This document shows positions 1 through 10,213 of a DNA stretch of 64,000 nt, in pieces. The stretch covers positions 6,634,001 to 6,698,000 of the forward strand of contig NC_012872.2 in assembly GCF_000003195.3 (NCBI RefSeq), in the 5' to 3' direction. Position numbers and translations under genes: made by a program. The stretch is from Sorghum bicolor. Taxonomy: Eukaryota; Streptophyta; Magnoliopsida; Poales; Poaceae. Position 1 is the stretch's first letter, and every line of letters starts with the position of its first letter. The notes under the pieces are model-generated. The model was not told the origin of the DNA. It searched no databases and saw only the letters and a program-made list of their open reading frames with translations.

Positions 1-7
1 AGATTAC

Positions 8-3000
8 CTTGAAAGTAACCAGAAATGTTGGGTCCCTTGATCCAAACTGCTCAAAGAAGAGGATATACTTCTCATTCTTGTACAACTTCAATAATCTATC
101 CACCTGTTCAATAATTTAACAGATTGGCACCAAAATAATCAAATGACATGCAGAATACACTCTTGCAGATTCAAGAGTGAACAGGTTTGGAAATTGATTG
201 AGAAAACGATACCAAACGAGTTTTGTTATGAATAATGTTTCAAAAAGCACTAGGCACTAGGCAGGCAGTTGGGCTCCTAGCGCCAAGTCGTTTCTTGACG
301 TTTGTATTCTATGACTGCAGTTTGTCTTTCTTCATCTCTAATTTGTGCATTTATTTACATACATCAGGTCCAAAACATCTCCGTGCAGAAAACAAATAGA
401 CAAAAATGCCTAGGTGCTAGTTGAGGCGATGCAGCTCTACTTACCGCGGCTTAGGCAGAGCTGGGCATTGCCTTTTAAAACAGAGGTTACAAAATAGCCA
501 AGGGAACTGCTACTGACCATTAGCTCCTGGATACATGCTTGCTGCAGCCTGCTGGTTTTTCCTGAGTCAGACTAAGCCACAGACAAGCTACCGATTCTTA
601 TTGACACCCACCAACGTTAAAATTGTTCTCAAAGAAACAGATTACTTCAGTAGATTTATTAACAGGAATGGTCGATGGTGAAAAAGTTGAATGCCCCCTA
701 CATTTTACTCAAAACTGGCAATGTTGACATGTTGTCACTAATTTCTTCTCGGATGTGTTCTCACCAATTTCTAGTTCATTCAAGGTTAGGTTAATGAAAT
801 ATAGATTGCATGTAAATCCAGGTAGTTATAAATGGTACAGGAAATAAAATATCAATCAGGAGAGGCTAGGATTTAAGGAAAAAGAAACAAGGATGTCATG
901 CGGTGGTTAATTGCAAACTGAGCTCTACATTGAGTCCTAAACTATTAACTACAACCCAACCGTTACCCCCCCCCCCCCCCCCACTAATTCTAATTTCCAA
1001 GGTACCTTCCCAAGGAAGCCCACCTACAGATAAGATCACTGTTTGCCTAAACGGCAGTTTAGATTGTTTAAATGGTAAAAAAAAGAGTAGCAGCATTGTT
1101 TAGGTAATAAACAACCCATTAAACAGGTTGATTCGAACGGTCAAAAATGGGAAAGTGGTCTGAATGGAATGGAGGAAAATGTTATTAGACGGGCTAAATG
1201 GCCTTTTAATTCATTGATTAGTAAATAGGACGATGTCAGCCACCACATTGGCACTCAACTAATTGATATCGTGAACATACAAGGGGGAATGGGATTTAGT
1301 TTCCTTCCCCAAAATTTTTACTTGCTATAGTACTTATTTTTACATGCATAAATATTAATATTTGCTAGCATATTAGATTTTTTATACATAAATATGTATA
1401 TTTAGCGGTACTACACAAAACCATTTAGGCTGTTTAACTTTGTTTAAACGGCCTCATGGTAAATAAGGGTGACTGACTGTTTAGCTTTAAGATTATAAAA
1501 AGTGTGGGAAAAGTGAAGCTACCAAAGTTAACAGAATCAGCTATTCATACCATGTCACTGGATTCATCACCACCAAGCATTCTTTCCATGGGCACACCAA
1601 AAGAAATTTGTGGACGCAAGAATCTTTCCCATGTTAAAATGTTTTCTTCCTCATTGCAAGCAACATAACCTAAGACAGCAAGCAAAAACACCAGGTACTA
1701 ACAAGTTACTAGATCTGTTTCAGAAAATAATAAGAAAAATGTAAAAATAATCGTGAGAAGAAAATGTCACCAGGAACAGTATGTTGTGCAACATGTGATC
1801 TCACAAGGATCCGGCCACGTTTTAGGTTTATCTACCAATATTACCATGAAGAGGATTAATGCATATATGAAAATGCAGTAAAACATGGAAATCTTCAACA
1901 TAATTATTTCATTTCATCAAGCAAAACTCAAATGGGGCCAAGCACCTTACTGTGCGGAACTTGAGAACTGATAGGGACTGATAGCGCAACCAAAGATGTA
2001 GAAGACGAACACTCAGCCAAGTTAAAGCAAGAGTTAAGTATGATGACTTTACACCTGCGGTATCCTAGAATAAAACAGCAACTGTAAATGGATAAAAAAT
2101 GATGGCATCTGTCTCCATCAATGCAATAACATAACTGATCAAAAGATTGGCGTACGGAAAGGTGGTTCGTTATAAACAACATATAAAACTTAATGAACTG
2201 TATACCATAATAAGTACACCGGCTGAAAGGCCTAAAAGCTGAGCTCCTACTTCCCATACTTCCTCCTGAAAATACAATACAATTTCTTAAAGGATTATTC
2301 TTGCAAGGAGTTTCAAGGCATTTTTATCTTTATCTTTATTGATTGTAATTTGTAATTTCGTTCTGGTTTTCACAAAAAAGAATTACACAGTATATTGATT
2401 ACATCAGATCCCAGAACTGTGACAATGTCAATGCTGCTGTCAGAAGACATTAGGGCATAACTGAATATAAGAAAAGTATTTTACTGCAGTTCATACCTTT
2501 GCAGCAACCTCTCCAAGATTTCCAGATTCTGCAAAGTGATTTTGGATAACTCGAAAGGAAGGATCTTTAAATCCTCTTGCTACGGCCTGCATAAAAATTT
2601 GGAGTCAATGATCTTACATGCCATAGGCGCACTAATTGTCTGCTGCAGCCCAACTAAATGCGAGTGTAATGTCTTTTCAGAATACCTTTGCAAGATTCCC
2701 CAATGATGCAAGTGGGAGGAAGTAACCCGGATACAGTGGAGTCATTAGCTCAAATATGCTGCAAAATGGTACACATAATATTAGGACAGAGTTTGTTTCT
2801 TCATTAGACTGCTTGCGGCATGGTTATGAAGATCTGCTTCTGTTATTTTAAGAACTTATTATTGCCAACCTTCCAGCACTTCCAATGATATCTGCATACA
2901 TCCTCCACTTCTTTGGGTCATCATCGAAGAGCGCTCCAAAGCGTCCACCTAAAGATGCCATCCATAAATCTTTCTAAACACTAAATTCTGACATGATGAA

Positions 3001-5631
3001 AAAAAGTAATAACAGTACCAATGAGAAGACGCCCAAAAGCCCCAATGCCATCCTTTGATACCCATCTAAAGTTCAAATCAACAGGGTTCAAGTTAGTTAT
3101 GCTCATAAGATAAATTATCCACTCACATTTGCATCATGTTTTCATGTGCCTACATATCTCTCCTATGTGGCCATGATTCATGGCACAGGAAAAAAAATGG
3201 GACAGAAGGCACCTAAAACTAATATAAATATTTTCGTCTCCACAAAGCAATAACTCGAAGGTTTCTATTTTCTAGCAACAGATAGAACTATATGAGTAGC
3301 AAAGATGATTATCACCTGATAGCAGCAGCAGATGCAGCTGCAGAAGTTCCAGTAAAAGATCCAACACCTACAGCCTGTACCAATCTACAATCAGCTAATC
3401 AGTGATGGTGACATAAAGCTATGGCTGACGAGTATACTTGAAAAAGCTAGGTACAAAACATATTGGTCAACACACATAACTTGAAAAAAAAATAGCATGA
3501 CTATAATTCATGTGTTGCCGACAACATGAAAATTAGGTAACACATTTCCCTGTCACATTGCATATCAAAGTACACAGTGATTAGATTCATCATCAAAAGC
3601 TGCAGTAAATATAGAAGGAAAACTGGAGTTCTTGCCCCTTTTCTTTCCTTCTTTTGGGAGCATATGTTTTCATCAACCTTATTTGTAGTAAATTGCTCCC
3701 TCTGTTACAAGTGATAATTCGCTTTGGCTTTGTCCTAAGTCAAACTTTTTTTAACTTTGATCAAGTCTATAGAAAAATGCATCAACATCACAACATCAAA
3801 TTTATTTCATTAAATTCTCCGAAAATATATTTTAAAAGTGCATTTATTTGAACTTGTAGATGTTAAAATTTTTTTCTTTTCTTTTTTTTTAAAAAAAAAA
3901 CTTGGCCAAAGTTAAAGAGGATTGACTTAGGACAAAGCCAAAGTGAACTATAATTTGGAACAGATGGACTATTCAATAATGAAATACACTTCTTACATTT
4001 GAAATAAGAATATAACATAACTGTAGTAAGTTAATTTTTCTTCATTCTTAGACTGCGTATTGTTTCAAAGACAAAATATTATCCACATAATTGACCCACT
4101 AGACTAACAAATTAAGAAATACCTTCAAAAGACTTGATGTCACCAATACATGACAGATCCAACCTGTCACATTTGTTGGGAACTGCAACAACATGTAGTC
4201 CAGGTAGTCAACCGAAACAGAACCTGAAATAAAAAAAACAATAAAGAGTTAATTTGTCAGGTGGTATATATTATTTTCTCAACCTATGCAGGAGAGCTGC
4301 ATGCCATTTCATTAAGAGAGAAAAAGGAGTACAAGAATGAGGCGAAAAGAGACCCACCCAAACCCAGTTATATACAAAACCCACCCCACTGACTTTTGAA
4401 CATGACCAAGGGGGATCAAACCGCCAACCAGAAACTAAGGTTCTGTGGCAATCGGCCTTAGGAGCAGGTCCTGGAGGTTAGAAGCACCTGCCATGCACCA
4501 AGAGCTACATCGATCAATGACCTTTTGTAGAAGGCTCTAAATATTAGGAGAAATTCCCTCAAATACACAGGTATTCCCAAATGTCCATACTTCCCCAGCC
4601 ACCAAAATAATAAGTGAATTTAGCCCCTCATGCATCTCCTTGGGTCTATTTCCAATAAGAAAAGTACATAAGTTCATGTCTGTCTGACATGGATACCTTT
4701 TTATATTATCGTACAGGTAAGCTCTGCGCAAACTTTGACAGCAGACTGAAAGACGTTTAGGAAAAATCAAGCTATACCAGAATACCAGCATTTGTCATTA
4801 ACTCATTATTATATGTTGCTTACATTTGACAGAAATGGTATTCACTAGCTCCCAACCAAAACAGTTTACAAAAGTATGACCAGAAAACAACAATTCACTC
4901 CAATGGCTACGGCTAGTTCCAATAACTTTTCAAGCAGGATGATTCACTATTAAACATTTGCCTTTTTTAAGATTAAGGAATAAACATCATTCCAGCCTTC
5001 ACATTTGCCTTAAACATTTGGCTAGAATAGATTGTAACTGTGAAGTATATGGATGCCATGAATCACCTGGAAACCCGGCTGGAAGCACAAAGTCCCAAAT
5101 AGCCTGGGGGATCAAAGAATCTGCATTCTCATCTTCCACAGCGTTCACCGGAGATACATGCTTCTCCAAATGAACTTGTAGCTTAGAATTGCCATCCGAT
5201 ATATATCTACCACAACATCGATCAAGCAAACATGAGAAAATTGGCATACTTGTCGACTTATCGTCTCCGATTCAAAATGCAAGCCAGTTTCTTTGTGAGT
5301 TCGGGTGTACAATGGGGAAATCAGATGGCGTTCTCGAAATCAAGAATTCAGTTGAGAAGTGAAGAACCTCTTGACGACGCCGTCCCGGTACCTCTCCGCG
5401 AGCAAAGGCCTCGCTTTTCTGCATCAGCACACACGTTTCCTTCACTAAAAGAAAGAAAAAAGAGCAGCGAAAAGATTCAGAAAAAGACCCGGTGAAATTC
5501 AGAACGTACTCAGGTTCGCCGCCGCCGCCGCTGCTGGAGGACGGCGGCGACGCCAGGCAGGAGCGCGGACGAAGCCTCCAGGGCAGACCTCCCCGGCGGA
5601 AGCGCCCGCCTGCAGCGGGTGTGGAGAGCAT
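8..5631 (-). CDS. ROOT UVB SENSITIVE (DUF647) family protein, 3' end beyond window
   Basis: Fourteen exons join in frame: 5631-5510, 5418-5368, 5206-5067, 4223-4123, 3374-3316, 3065-3019, 2948-2870, 2758-2686, 2586-2497, 2265-2206, 2064-1951, 1831-1771, 1669-1551, 103-8. All visible introns are GT-AG. The exons sum to 1212 nt (404 codons); the C-terminus and stop lie left of position 1. Diagnostic stretches are VLPAGFPGSVSVDYLDYML, RWVSKDGIGAFGRLLIGG, DDPKKWRMYADIIGSAG, AKAVARGFKDPSFRVIQNHF and EEVWEVGAQLLGL, which are the DUF647 core. The first 40 residues are rich in Arg, Ser and Gly and resemble a plastid transit peptide. Family members act in seedling UV-B tolerance and vitamin B6 or auxin-related growth control (family knowledge). 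From memory the residue pattern is closest to RUS5, but I am not sure of the member, so no symbol is given. The start at 5631 is the first ATG of the transit-like exon. Confidence 0.9.
104..1550. other. Long RUS intron with poly-C run
   Basis: This 1.45-kb intron separates the last two visible RUS exons. It is AT-rich with no coding signal. A run of 17 C residues lies at 966-982, and a motif close to gcactaggca recurs around 248-270. No transposon with clear ends is visible. Confidence 0.6.
3696..3971. mobile_element. Stowaway-like MITE in a RUS intron
   Basis: The two ends form an imperfect inverted repeat: ctccctctgttacaa on the left and a reverse-complement match ending near 3971. Subterminal arms carry ttggctttgtcctaagtc on the left and gacttaggacaaagccaa on the right. 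It lies wholly in the intron between 3374 and 4223 of the RUS gene. The exact TA target duplication is not clear. Confidence 0.65.
4280..4791 (-). mobile_element. 5'-truncated LINE remnant in a RUS intron
   Basis: On the minus strand a short reading stretch (4791-4537) contains GLNSLIILVAGEVW followed by NTCVFEGISPNI. This resembles the end of the zf-RVT region of plant L1-type LINEs, where a motif like LIILVAWEIWKHRN is usual. It is followed by a typical plant LINE 3' end: CTTAATGAAATGGCATGCAG then a small hairpin at 4330-4280. The piece is in the intron between RUS exons 3 and 4 and is too short to be active. Confidence 0.6.
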
Positions 5632-5822
5632 GCTCCGGTGTACGGACGTGGCGGGTGGACGGGATGCTGCGAGTGAACTAGTTGTATGGATTGGATACCG
5701 TCATAGGCTCAGCTTTTGTGATGAAATACTCCCGTGCATATTAGTTAAAAACTTTTGTTTTGATTTAAAAAAAACTTTGTTTTTCCCGGTTACTACTAAT
5801 CTGTTTGGCTAATCAAATTGCT
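5632..5822. promoter_or_regulatory. 5' flank of the RUS gene
   Basis: This is the short stretch between the RUS start codon and the next transposon. It should hold the 5' leader and proximal promoter of the minus-strand gene. I see no clear TATA box. The nearest transposon end (5823) lies under 200 bp from the start codon. Confidence 0.4.
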
Positions 5823-7111
5823 GAGCATCTCCAACAATTTGCTAAAAAACATTTGCTAAATCTTGTGTTTTGGCAAGTTGCTAAAAGATTTGACAAGTAA
5901 AATAATTTGTCATCTCCAACAATTTGCCAATTAAATTTGCCAAATTATGAAAAAACAGACCCACCACTAAACTACCAACTACCAGATCGGTCAACTCCCA
6001 GCATACAATTTGGTGGCCGTGTGCCAATGTAGCATGTCTTGTAGTATAACACTAGTAAAATCATACGGTGATTCCCATGGTGCGATTAATTGAGGAGTTG
6101 GGTTCTCGGACGAATGACAAGTGATTGATCAAAATTAATTTCAGAGAAATGGATTTCACATGAAACAATTTACTTCGGAATTCACAAAAACATGGCTAAA
6201 CGGTGTATTATCAATAAAATAATAATAAAAAACAATCATCAATAAAATAATAATAAATTCCCTGGCTAAGCATTCAGTCACCTGTCACCAACAACACCCT
6301 AAACTTCGCTCCAAGCCGTCCGATCAGCGAGAGGTATTGAACCAACGGTTCATGATTGTATTTGATCGTGAGATAACCACACACACTCGGTCACAGCCGC
6401 AGCCTTCCGGAGTTTCCTTGGCAGCAGTTGCCAATCGCGCCGTGGGATCTCATCGAACGGAGCGGGCGGCGACGGCGATGTCAAGGGAGGCGACGAGGAC
6501 GAGGAGCCGGGTCCTGGTGGTCGGCGTCACCGGCCGCCTCAGTGGAAGCATCGCTCGGGCTAGCCTCGCCGCGGGCCACCCCACCTTCGCGCTCGTGCGG
6601 CCCCACCACTTCGCACGCCCCGACTCCCCCGGCGCCGCGTACCCCGTCGGGCCGTACGCGCACGCGCCGGCGGCCGCGCTGTACCCTCCTCCCCCGCCGC
6701 CGCCGGCTCCCCCCACCTCGCAGCAGGGCGCCGCGGCGGCGCAGCAGCTGCAGCTCTTCTGGGTGCGGGCGGAGCAGTACCGCGAGATCGAGGCCACCAC
6801 CGACTTCAAGCCTGCCCCTCGCCCGGATCAAGAAGCCGACGAGGATGTGCGCATGATCGCCGCCGAGGCGCCCGTCGTCTTCGCCCGCGCCTGCGAGATG
6901 TTTCACCTGGCGCGCGGGAAAGGAAGCCAAGACAGGAATCGCGCGATGGCAAGTGCTTCCGCGCAGGGGAAACCTACACGCGCGGCTGAGAAAATTGGCA
7001 AGCGAAACAATTTGGCAAGTGAGAATACCAAACTGTTGGAGCAAGTTTTTTTTACCTCTTTTGCCAAATTTTTAGGATGACAAGTGTTTTAACAAACTGT
7101 TGGAGATGCTC
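5823..7111. mobile_element. TIR DNA transposon carrying captured gene fragments
   Basis: The left end reads GAGCATCTCCAACAATTTGC and the right end is its imperfect inverted copy (ggagatgctc at 7102-7111, preceded by aacaaactgt). Further inward both ends carry repeated TTTGCCAA or TTTGCTAA motifs, also in opposite orientation. The AT-rich arms enclose a GC-rich core (about 6400-6960) with pieces of two unrelated genes. No convincing target-site duplication is visible, so the superfamily is not assigned; a Mutator-like Pack-MULE is one possibility. No transposase is present, so the element is non-autonomous. Confidence 0.7.
6478..7080 (+). pseudogene. Chimeric ORF: NmrA-like fragment fused to NF-YC fragment
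   Basis: From the ATG at 6478 the frame stays open for 200 codons. Residues 11-52 (RVLVVGVTGRLSGSIARASL then a stretch ending ARPDSP) match the N-terminus of NAD(P)-binding NmrA or isoflavone-reductase-like proteins, with the usual G-x-x-G-x-x-G altered to GVTGRLS. From about residue 53 it switches to a proline-rich leader and then EQYREIEATTDFK and ADEDVR-MIAAEAPVVFARACEMF-like residues of the histone-fold subunit NF-YC. Relative to NF-YC, the segment after TDFK lacks about 8 bp and a later point lacks about 10 bp, so the frame shifts and returns. The histone fold stops after CEMF, and the rest is transposon-arm sequence. An upstream in-frame ATG exists at 6337. The product cannot be a working NF-YC or reductase, so I treat it as transduplicated debris; transcription is unknown. 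Confidence 0.75.
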
Positions 7112-7421
7112 ACCCTGTAAATTATCATTTGAAAAATCATTTTTATAAAAATTGTTTTCTATATTATTTCATTTTCCAACACTTTTTCTATTTTTAATGT
7201 GCATTCTAAGAGTTATTTTCGTTTTTACGAAAAATCCGAAATAGAAAATAACTATATTAAAATAGTCATTTAAAATAGCTGTTAGAGAATAGTTTTTTAC
7301 TGTAATTTCTATTTCTAAAGGTTTGTTTGGTTCCTCTTGCTAAATTTTAACTACTTTTATGTGACTAATGGAACAAAAGTATTTTAGCTCCTTTTAGTTA
7401 ATGAATTTGGAACTTTAGCTA

Positions 7422-9674
7422 CTATTTTTTTTTTTTTTTTGAAACCTGGGCTTCACCTTTCATTACTCGTTGCCTAACAAATCGTTAGCAACAATCACAG
7501 ATACAGCTTCGGGAACCGAGTTGGTAACCAACTCCTCCCCCTCATTACACAGGTGACCCAACGCTGCCAGCTCGTGAGCGGCCCTATTACAATCTCTACT
7601 AACATAAGCAAACTCAAAGGAGATAAAATTTGAACACGCCAGGGACTTGATTTCGTCGATCAGGTAGCCCACTGATGATAAATGATAATCGTCAAGCCTG
7701 ATGGCCCTCACCACTTCTTGAGCATCGGTCTCGACTAGGATTCGGCCAATGCCGAGGTCCACAGCCAACTGCAGACCCTGAAGACACGCGATCAACTCGG
7801 CATGAAAGGGACTGAGCGCATGGTTGATGCGTCCTCTTCCTGACATTACAATCTCGCCACCACAATCCCGAATCAGCACACCCCAACTTCCAGTCCCGGT
7901 CTCCGCAATGAAGGAAGCATCGCAATTCAATTTCAGGACATCCCCGGGAGGTTTAGTCCAATGGCTCAGCTGCCGAGGTTGCTTGGCCTCTGCCCGTTTA
8001 GGAGACTCCATACTTTCATGGGTGTACAGTTCAACGCTTCTAGCCAGAGTTTGGGCGCTTCGCCTCCTTCCTTCCTCTCTGATAGCGTTTCTCTCAGACC
8101 AAGTGAACCACAAAGCAGTCACCATCAACATTCTTTTGTGTTCCCCAGCTTTCAAAATGGTCTCCAGAACTGCAGTGGGTGTCGGGATCCCAGCTAGTTC
8201 AGACCTCTCATCTTCCAGTCCTAGGAGGCGCCAAAGTTGTCTCGCCCCTTTGCACTTAAAGAACAGATGCCCTCCATCTTCCCCTAGGCGATTACAAACC
8301 GGGCACCTAGTACAAATCTTCATACCTCGGCGTACCAGATTGCATCTCAAGGGATGACTGTTGTGTGCGAAGCGCCATAGAAAATGCTTGATTTTGTTTG
8401 GACAGTGCAAGCTCCAGATGTGCTTCCATAAACTGTCAATTCTGCAATTACTTCCTCCTTGCTGTCCATTTGCGTTCCTGCACCTCATCAAATCAGCCCG
8501 TGCTACTTTATATGCACTCTTAACACTGAAGACACCATGCTTATCATAATGCCAAGCTAGGATATTGTCACGCCCCTGGTGGACTGGCAAGGCCAAAATT
8601 AGTTTAGCATCCTCTTCCCAGAATACATCCCGAACCAGCTGCACGTCCCATTGTCCGGTATTAGGATCGATCAGTTCTGCAACTTCCGAGAGGATGGTGT
8701 GCCCTCGAGGTGTGTACGGTCCCCTCGTGAAGTCCCTTGGAATCCAAGGATCTGACCAAATTTGAAGACCAAACCCATCTCCAACTCTCCATATCATACC
8801 TTTCTTCATAACATCCAGGCCTCTCAGAATACTTCGCCAAGTATACGACATTCCAGACCTTTCTCTGGCTTCTAGCACTGAGGTTTGGGGAAAGTATCTG
8901 GCTTTCAGAATCTGAGAACACAGAGACTCAGGTTGTTGCCACAATCGCCAAGCCTGCTTAGCCAGCATCGCCAAATTGAAGAGATGTAAGTCCCTAAACC
9001 CTAGACCTCCCTCATTTTTTGGTTTCAGCATCTGTTCCCTGCTCAGCCAGTGAATTTTATGCTTTCCTTCCTGATGGTTCCACCAATAACGGCAAATGAT
9101 AGCACCGATCTGATCGCACAGGGTTTTGGATAGGTCAAAACATCCCATGGCATAGGTTGGAATAGCTTGTGCTACAGCTTTGATTAGAATCTCCTTGCCG
9201 GCCCAAGACAGGAATTTTTCATTCCAGCCCTGCATTCGCTTCCAGATACGATCCTTCAGATATGCAAACGTATTCATCTTGGACTGCCCAACATGCACCG
9301 GCAGACCCAAATACTTCTCATTCATAGTCTCCTTTGTGACTTGTAGCACATCACACACCCTCCTTTTCTTCTCTGGATTTGTATTCTTGCTGAACAGGAT
9401 GGCTGACTTGGATTTGTTAATAGCCTGTCCTGAGCAGACCTCATATAACTGGAGTATATTCTGTAAGTGCCCACAATCCCCTTCATTCGCTCGAATCAAG
9501 ATCAACGAGTCATCGGCGAACAACAGGTGCGAAATGCTAGGTGCACTGTTGCAGATTTTCACTCCAGCTAACAATCCATCTGCTTCCCCTTTCCTGATCA
9601 AGGCTGAAAAGGCTTCAGCGCACAGTAAAAATAAATAGGGAGATAGGGGATCCCCCTGGCGCAAACCTCTTTAA
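7422..9674 (-). mobile_element. 5'-truncated L1-type LINE
   Basis: The element reads on the minus strand. Its 3' end is marked by a T tract on the plus strand (about 7424-7440), the complement of a poly(A) tail. Its 5' end stops inside the reverse transcriptase domain, just before the RGLRQGD motif. The short direct repeat ttagcta flanks it at 7415-7421 and 9675-9681 and is the likely target-site duplication. The endonuclease and first ORF are missing, as expected from incomplete reverse transcription. Confidence 0.8.
7463..9664 (-). CDS. LINE ORF2 remnant: reverse transcriptase, zf-RVT, RNase H
   Basis: The open frame covers 733 residues from an internal Met; the true ORF2 start is lost. 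In order: the RT part starts RQGDPLSPYLF, with the catalytic box FADDSLIL near residue 49-56; a thumb-like region with YLGLPVHVG and GWNEKFLSWAGKE; a zf-RVT domain around residues 400-500 with CPNKIKHFLWR and C-x2-C-type cysteines in TRCPVC; and a C-terminal RNase H from about residue 585, with LNCDASF, the acidic E in FHAELIAC, D in VETDAQE and D in RDCNRAAHELA. These fit a plant L1 ORF2 with an added RNase H. There is no stop or frameshift, which suggests a fairly recent insertion. It cannot move alone, because the endonuclease and the first part of RT are gone. Confidence 0.9.
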   Translation of the reverse strand: MRQGDPLSPYLFLLCAEAFSALIRKGEADGLLAGVKICNSAPSISHLLFADDSLILIRANEGDCGHLQNILQLYEVCSGQAINKSKSAILFSKNTNPEKKRRVCDVLQVTKETMNEKYLGLPVHVGQSKMNTFAYLKDRIWKRMQGWNEKFLSWAGKEILIKAVAQAIPTYAMGCFDLSKTLCDQIGAIICRYWWNHQEGKHKIHWLSREQMLKPKNEGGLGFRDLHLFNLAMLAKQAWRLWQQPESLCSQILKARYFPQTSVLEARERSGMSYTWRSILRGLDVMKKGMIWRVGDGFGLQIWSDPWIPRDFTRGPYTPRGHTILSEVAELIDPNTGQWDVQLVRDVFWEEDAKLILALPVHQGRDNILAWHYDKHGVFSVKSAYKVARADLMRCRNANGQQGGSNCRIDSLWKHIWSLHCPNKIKHFLWRFAHNSHPLRCNLVRRGMKICTRCPVCNRLGEDGGHLFFKCKGARQLWRLLGLEDERSELAGIPTPTAVLETILKAGEHKRMLMVTALWFTWSERNAIREEGRRRSAQTLARSVELYTHESMESPKRAEAKQPRQLSHWTKPPGDVLKLNCDASFIAETGTGSWGVLIRDCGGEIVMSGRGRINHALSPFHAELIACLQGLQLAVDLGIGRILVETDAQEVVRAIRLDDYHLSSVGYLIDEIKSLACSNFISFEFAYVSRDCNRAAHELAALGHLCNEGEELVTNSVPEAVSVIVANDLLGNE

Positions 9675-9714
9675 TTAGCTAAAATTTAGTAAGGGAACCA
9701 AACAGGACCTAATA

Positions 9715-9965
9715 CTCCCTCCGTCCCTATAAGCTTCAATTTTTAGAGTTATCTTAAGTTAAACTTTTAAAACTTTAATCGAATTTTTAAAAAAAGTTAA
9801 GATTTATAGTACCAAATTAATACTATTAGATTTATCATAAAATATATTTTTATAAAATACTTATTTATATCATAGATATTAATTTTTTTTCTATAAAGTT
9901 GGTCAAACTTAAAAAGTTTAACTGATACAGATTTTAGAAGTTAAAGCTTTTAAAGATAGAGAGAG
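9715..9965. mobile_element. Stowaway-like MITE
   Basis: The left end is ctccctccgtccctataag preceded by TA; the right end is the weaker inverted copy ending gatagagagag followed by TA (9966-9967). It carries no coding sequence. It lies a few bases to the right of the LINE-split MITE and about 250 bp upstream of the SGT1 start codon, so it forms part of that gene's upstream region. Confidence 0.75.
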
Positions 9966-10213
9966 TATTTAAAAGTATTGGAAGGAAATCTGAAGTTGGC
10001 AAGGCTTCGGAGTCGGCTTCGGAAGTTCGGAGTCGAAGATACCCAGGACTCGTGTTCTTATCGTGCACGAACGGACGAACCAAACCGTGGGCTGAGCCTG
10101 AGCGCCTACAAATACGTGACGTCGTGGCCAAAAGCAACAAAATCTCGATAACACACGCGATCTATCGAACCCTCCGATCATCAAGCCTCGCAGACGCCGG
10201 CTTCGCAGCACCC
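9966..10213 (+). promoter_or_regulatory. Upstream region and leader of SGT1 copy
   Basis: About 250 bp separate the Stowaway end from the start codon. The stretch holds acgtgacgtcgtgg (from about 10114), an overlapping pair of ACGT cores of the type bound by plant bZIP factors. Around 10005-10035 it holds several TTC and GAA triplets, but their spacing does not make a standard heat-shock element. No clear TATA box is seen. Confidence 0.35.

Larger units (their letters stand above)
7319..9709. mobile_element. Older MITE split by a LINE insertion
   Basis: The left piece (7319-7421) begins aggtttgtttggttcc and the right piece (9675-9709) ends ggaaccaaacaggacc, an inverted-repeat pair. Both outer flanks read TAA (7316-7318; 9710-9712), a PIF/Harbinger-type 3-bp duplication. 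The LINE described separately sits between the pieces. Confidence 0.6.

Noticed and set aside
6450..7044. Minus-strand open frames across the chimeric element core
   Set aside because: They mirror the GC-rich plus-strand fragments of NmrA-like and NF-YC origin and show no domain of their own.
10005..10040. Heat-shock element upstream of SGT1
   Set aside because: TTC and GAA triplets are present but spaced by 1 base or irregularly rather than by 2.
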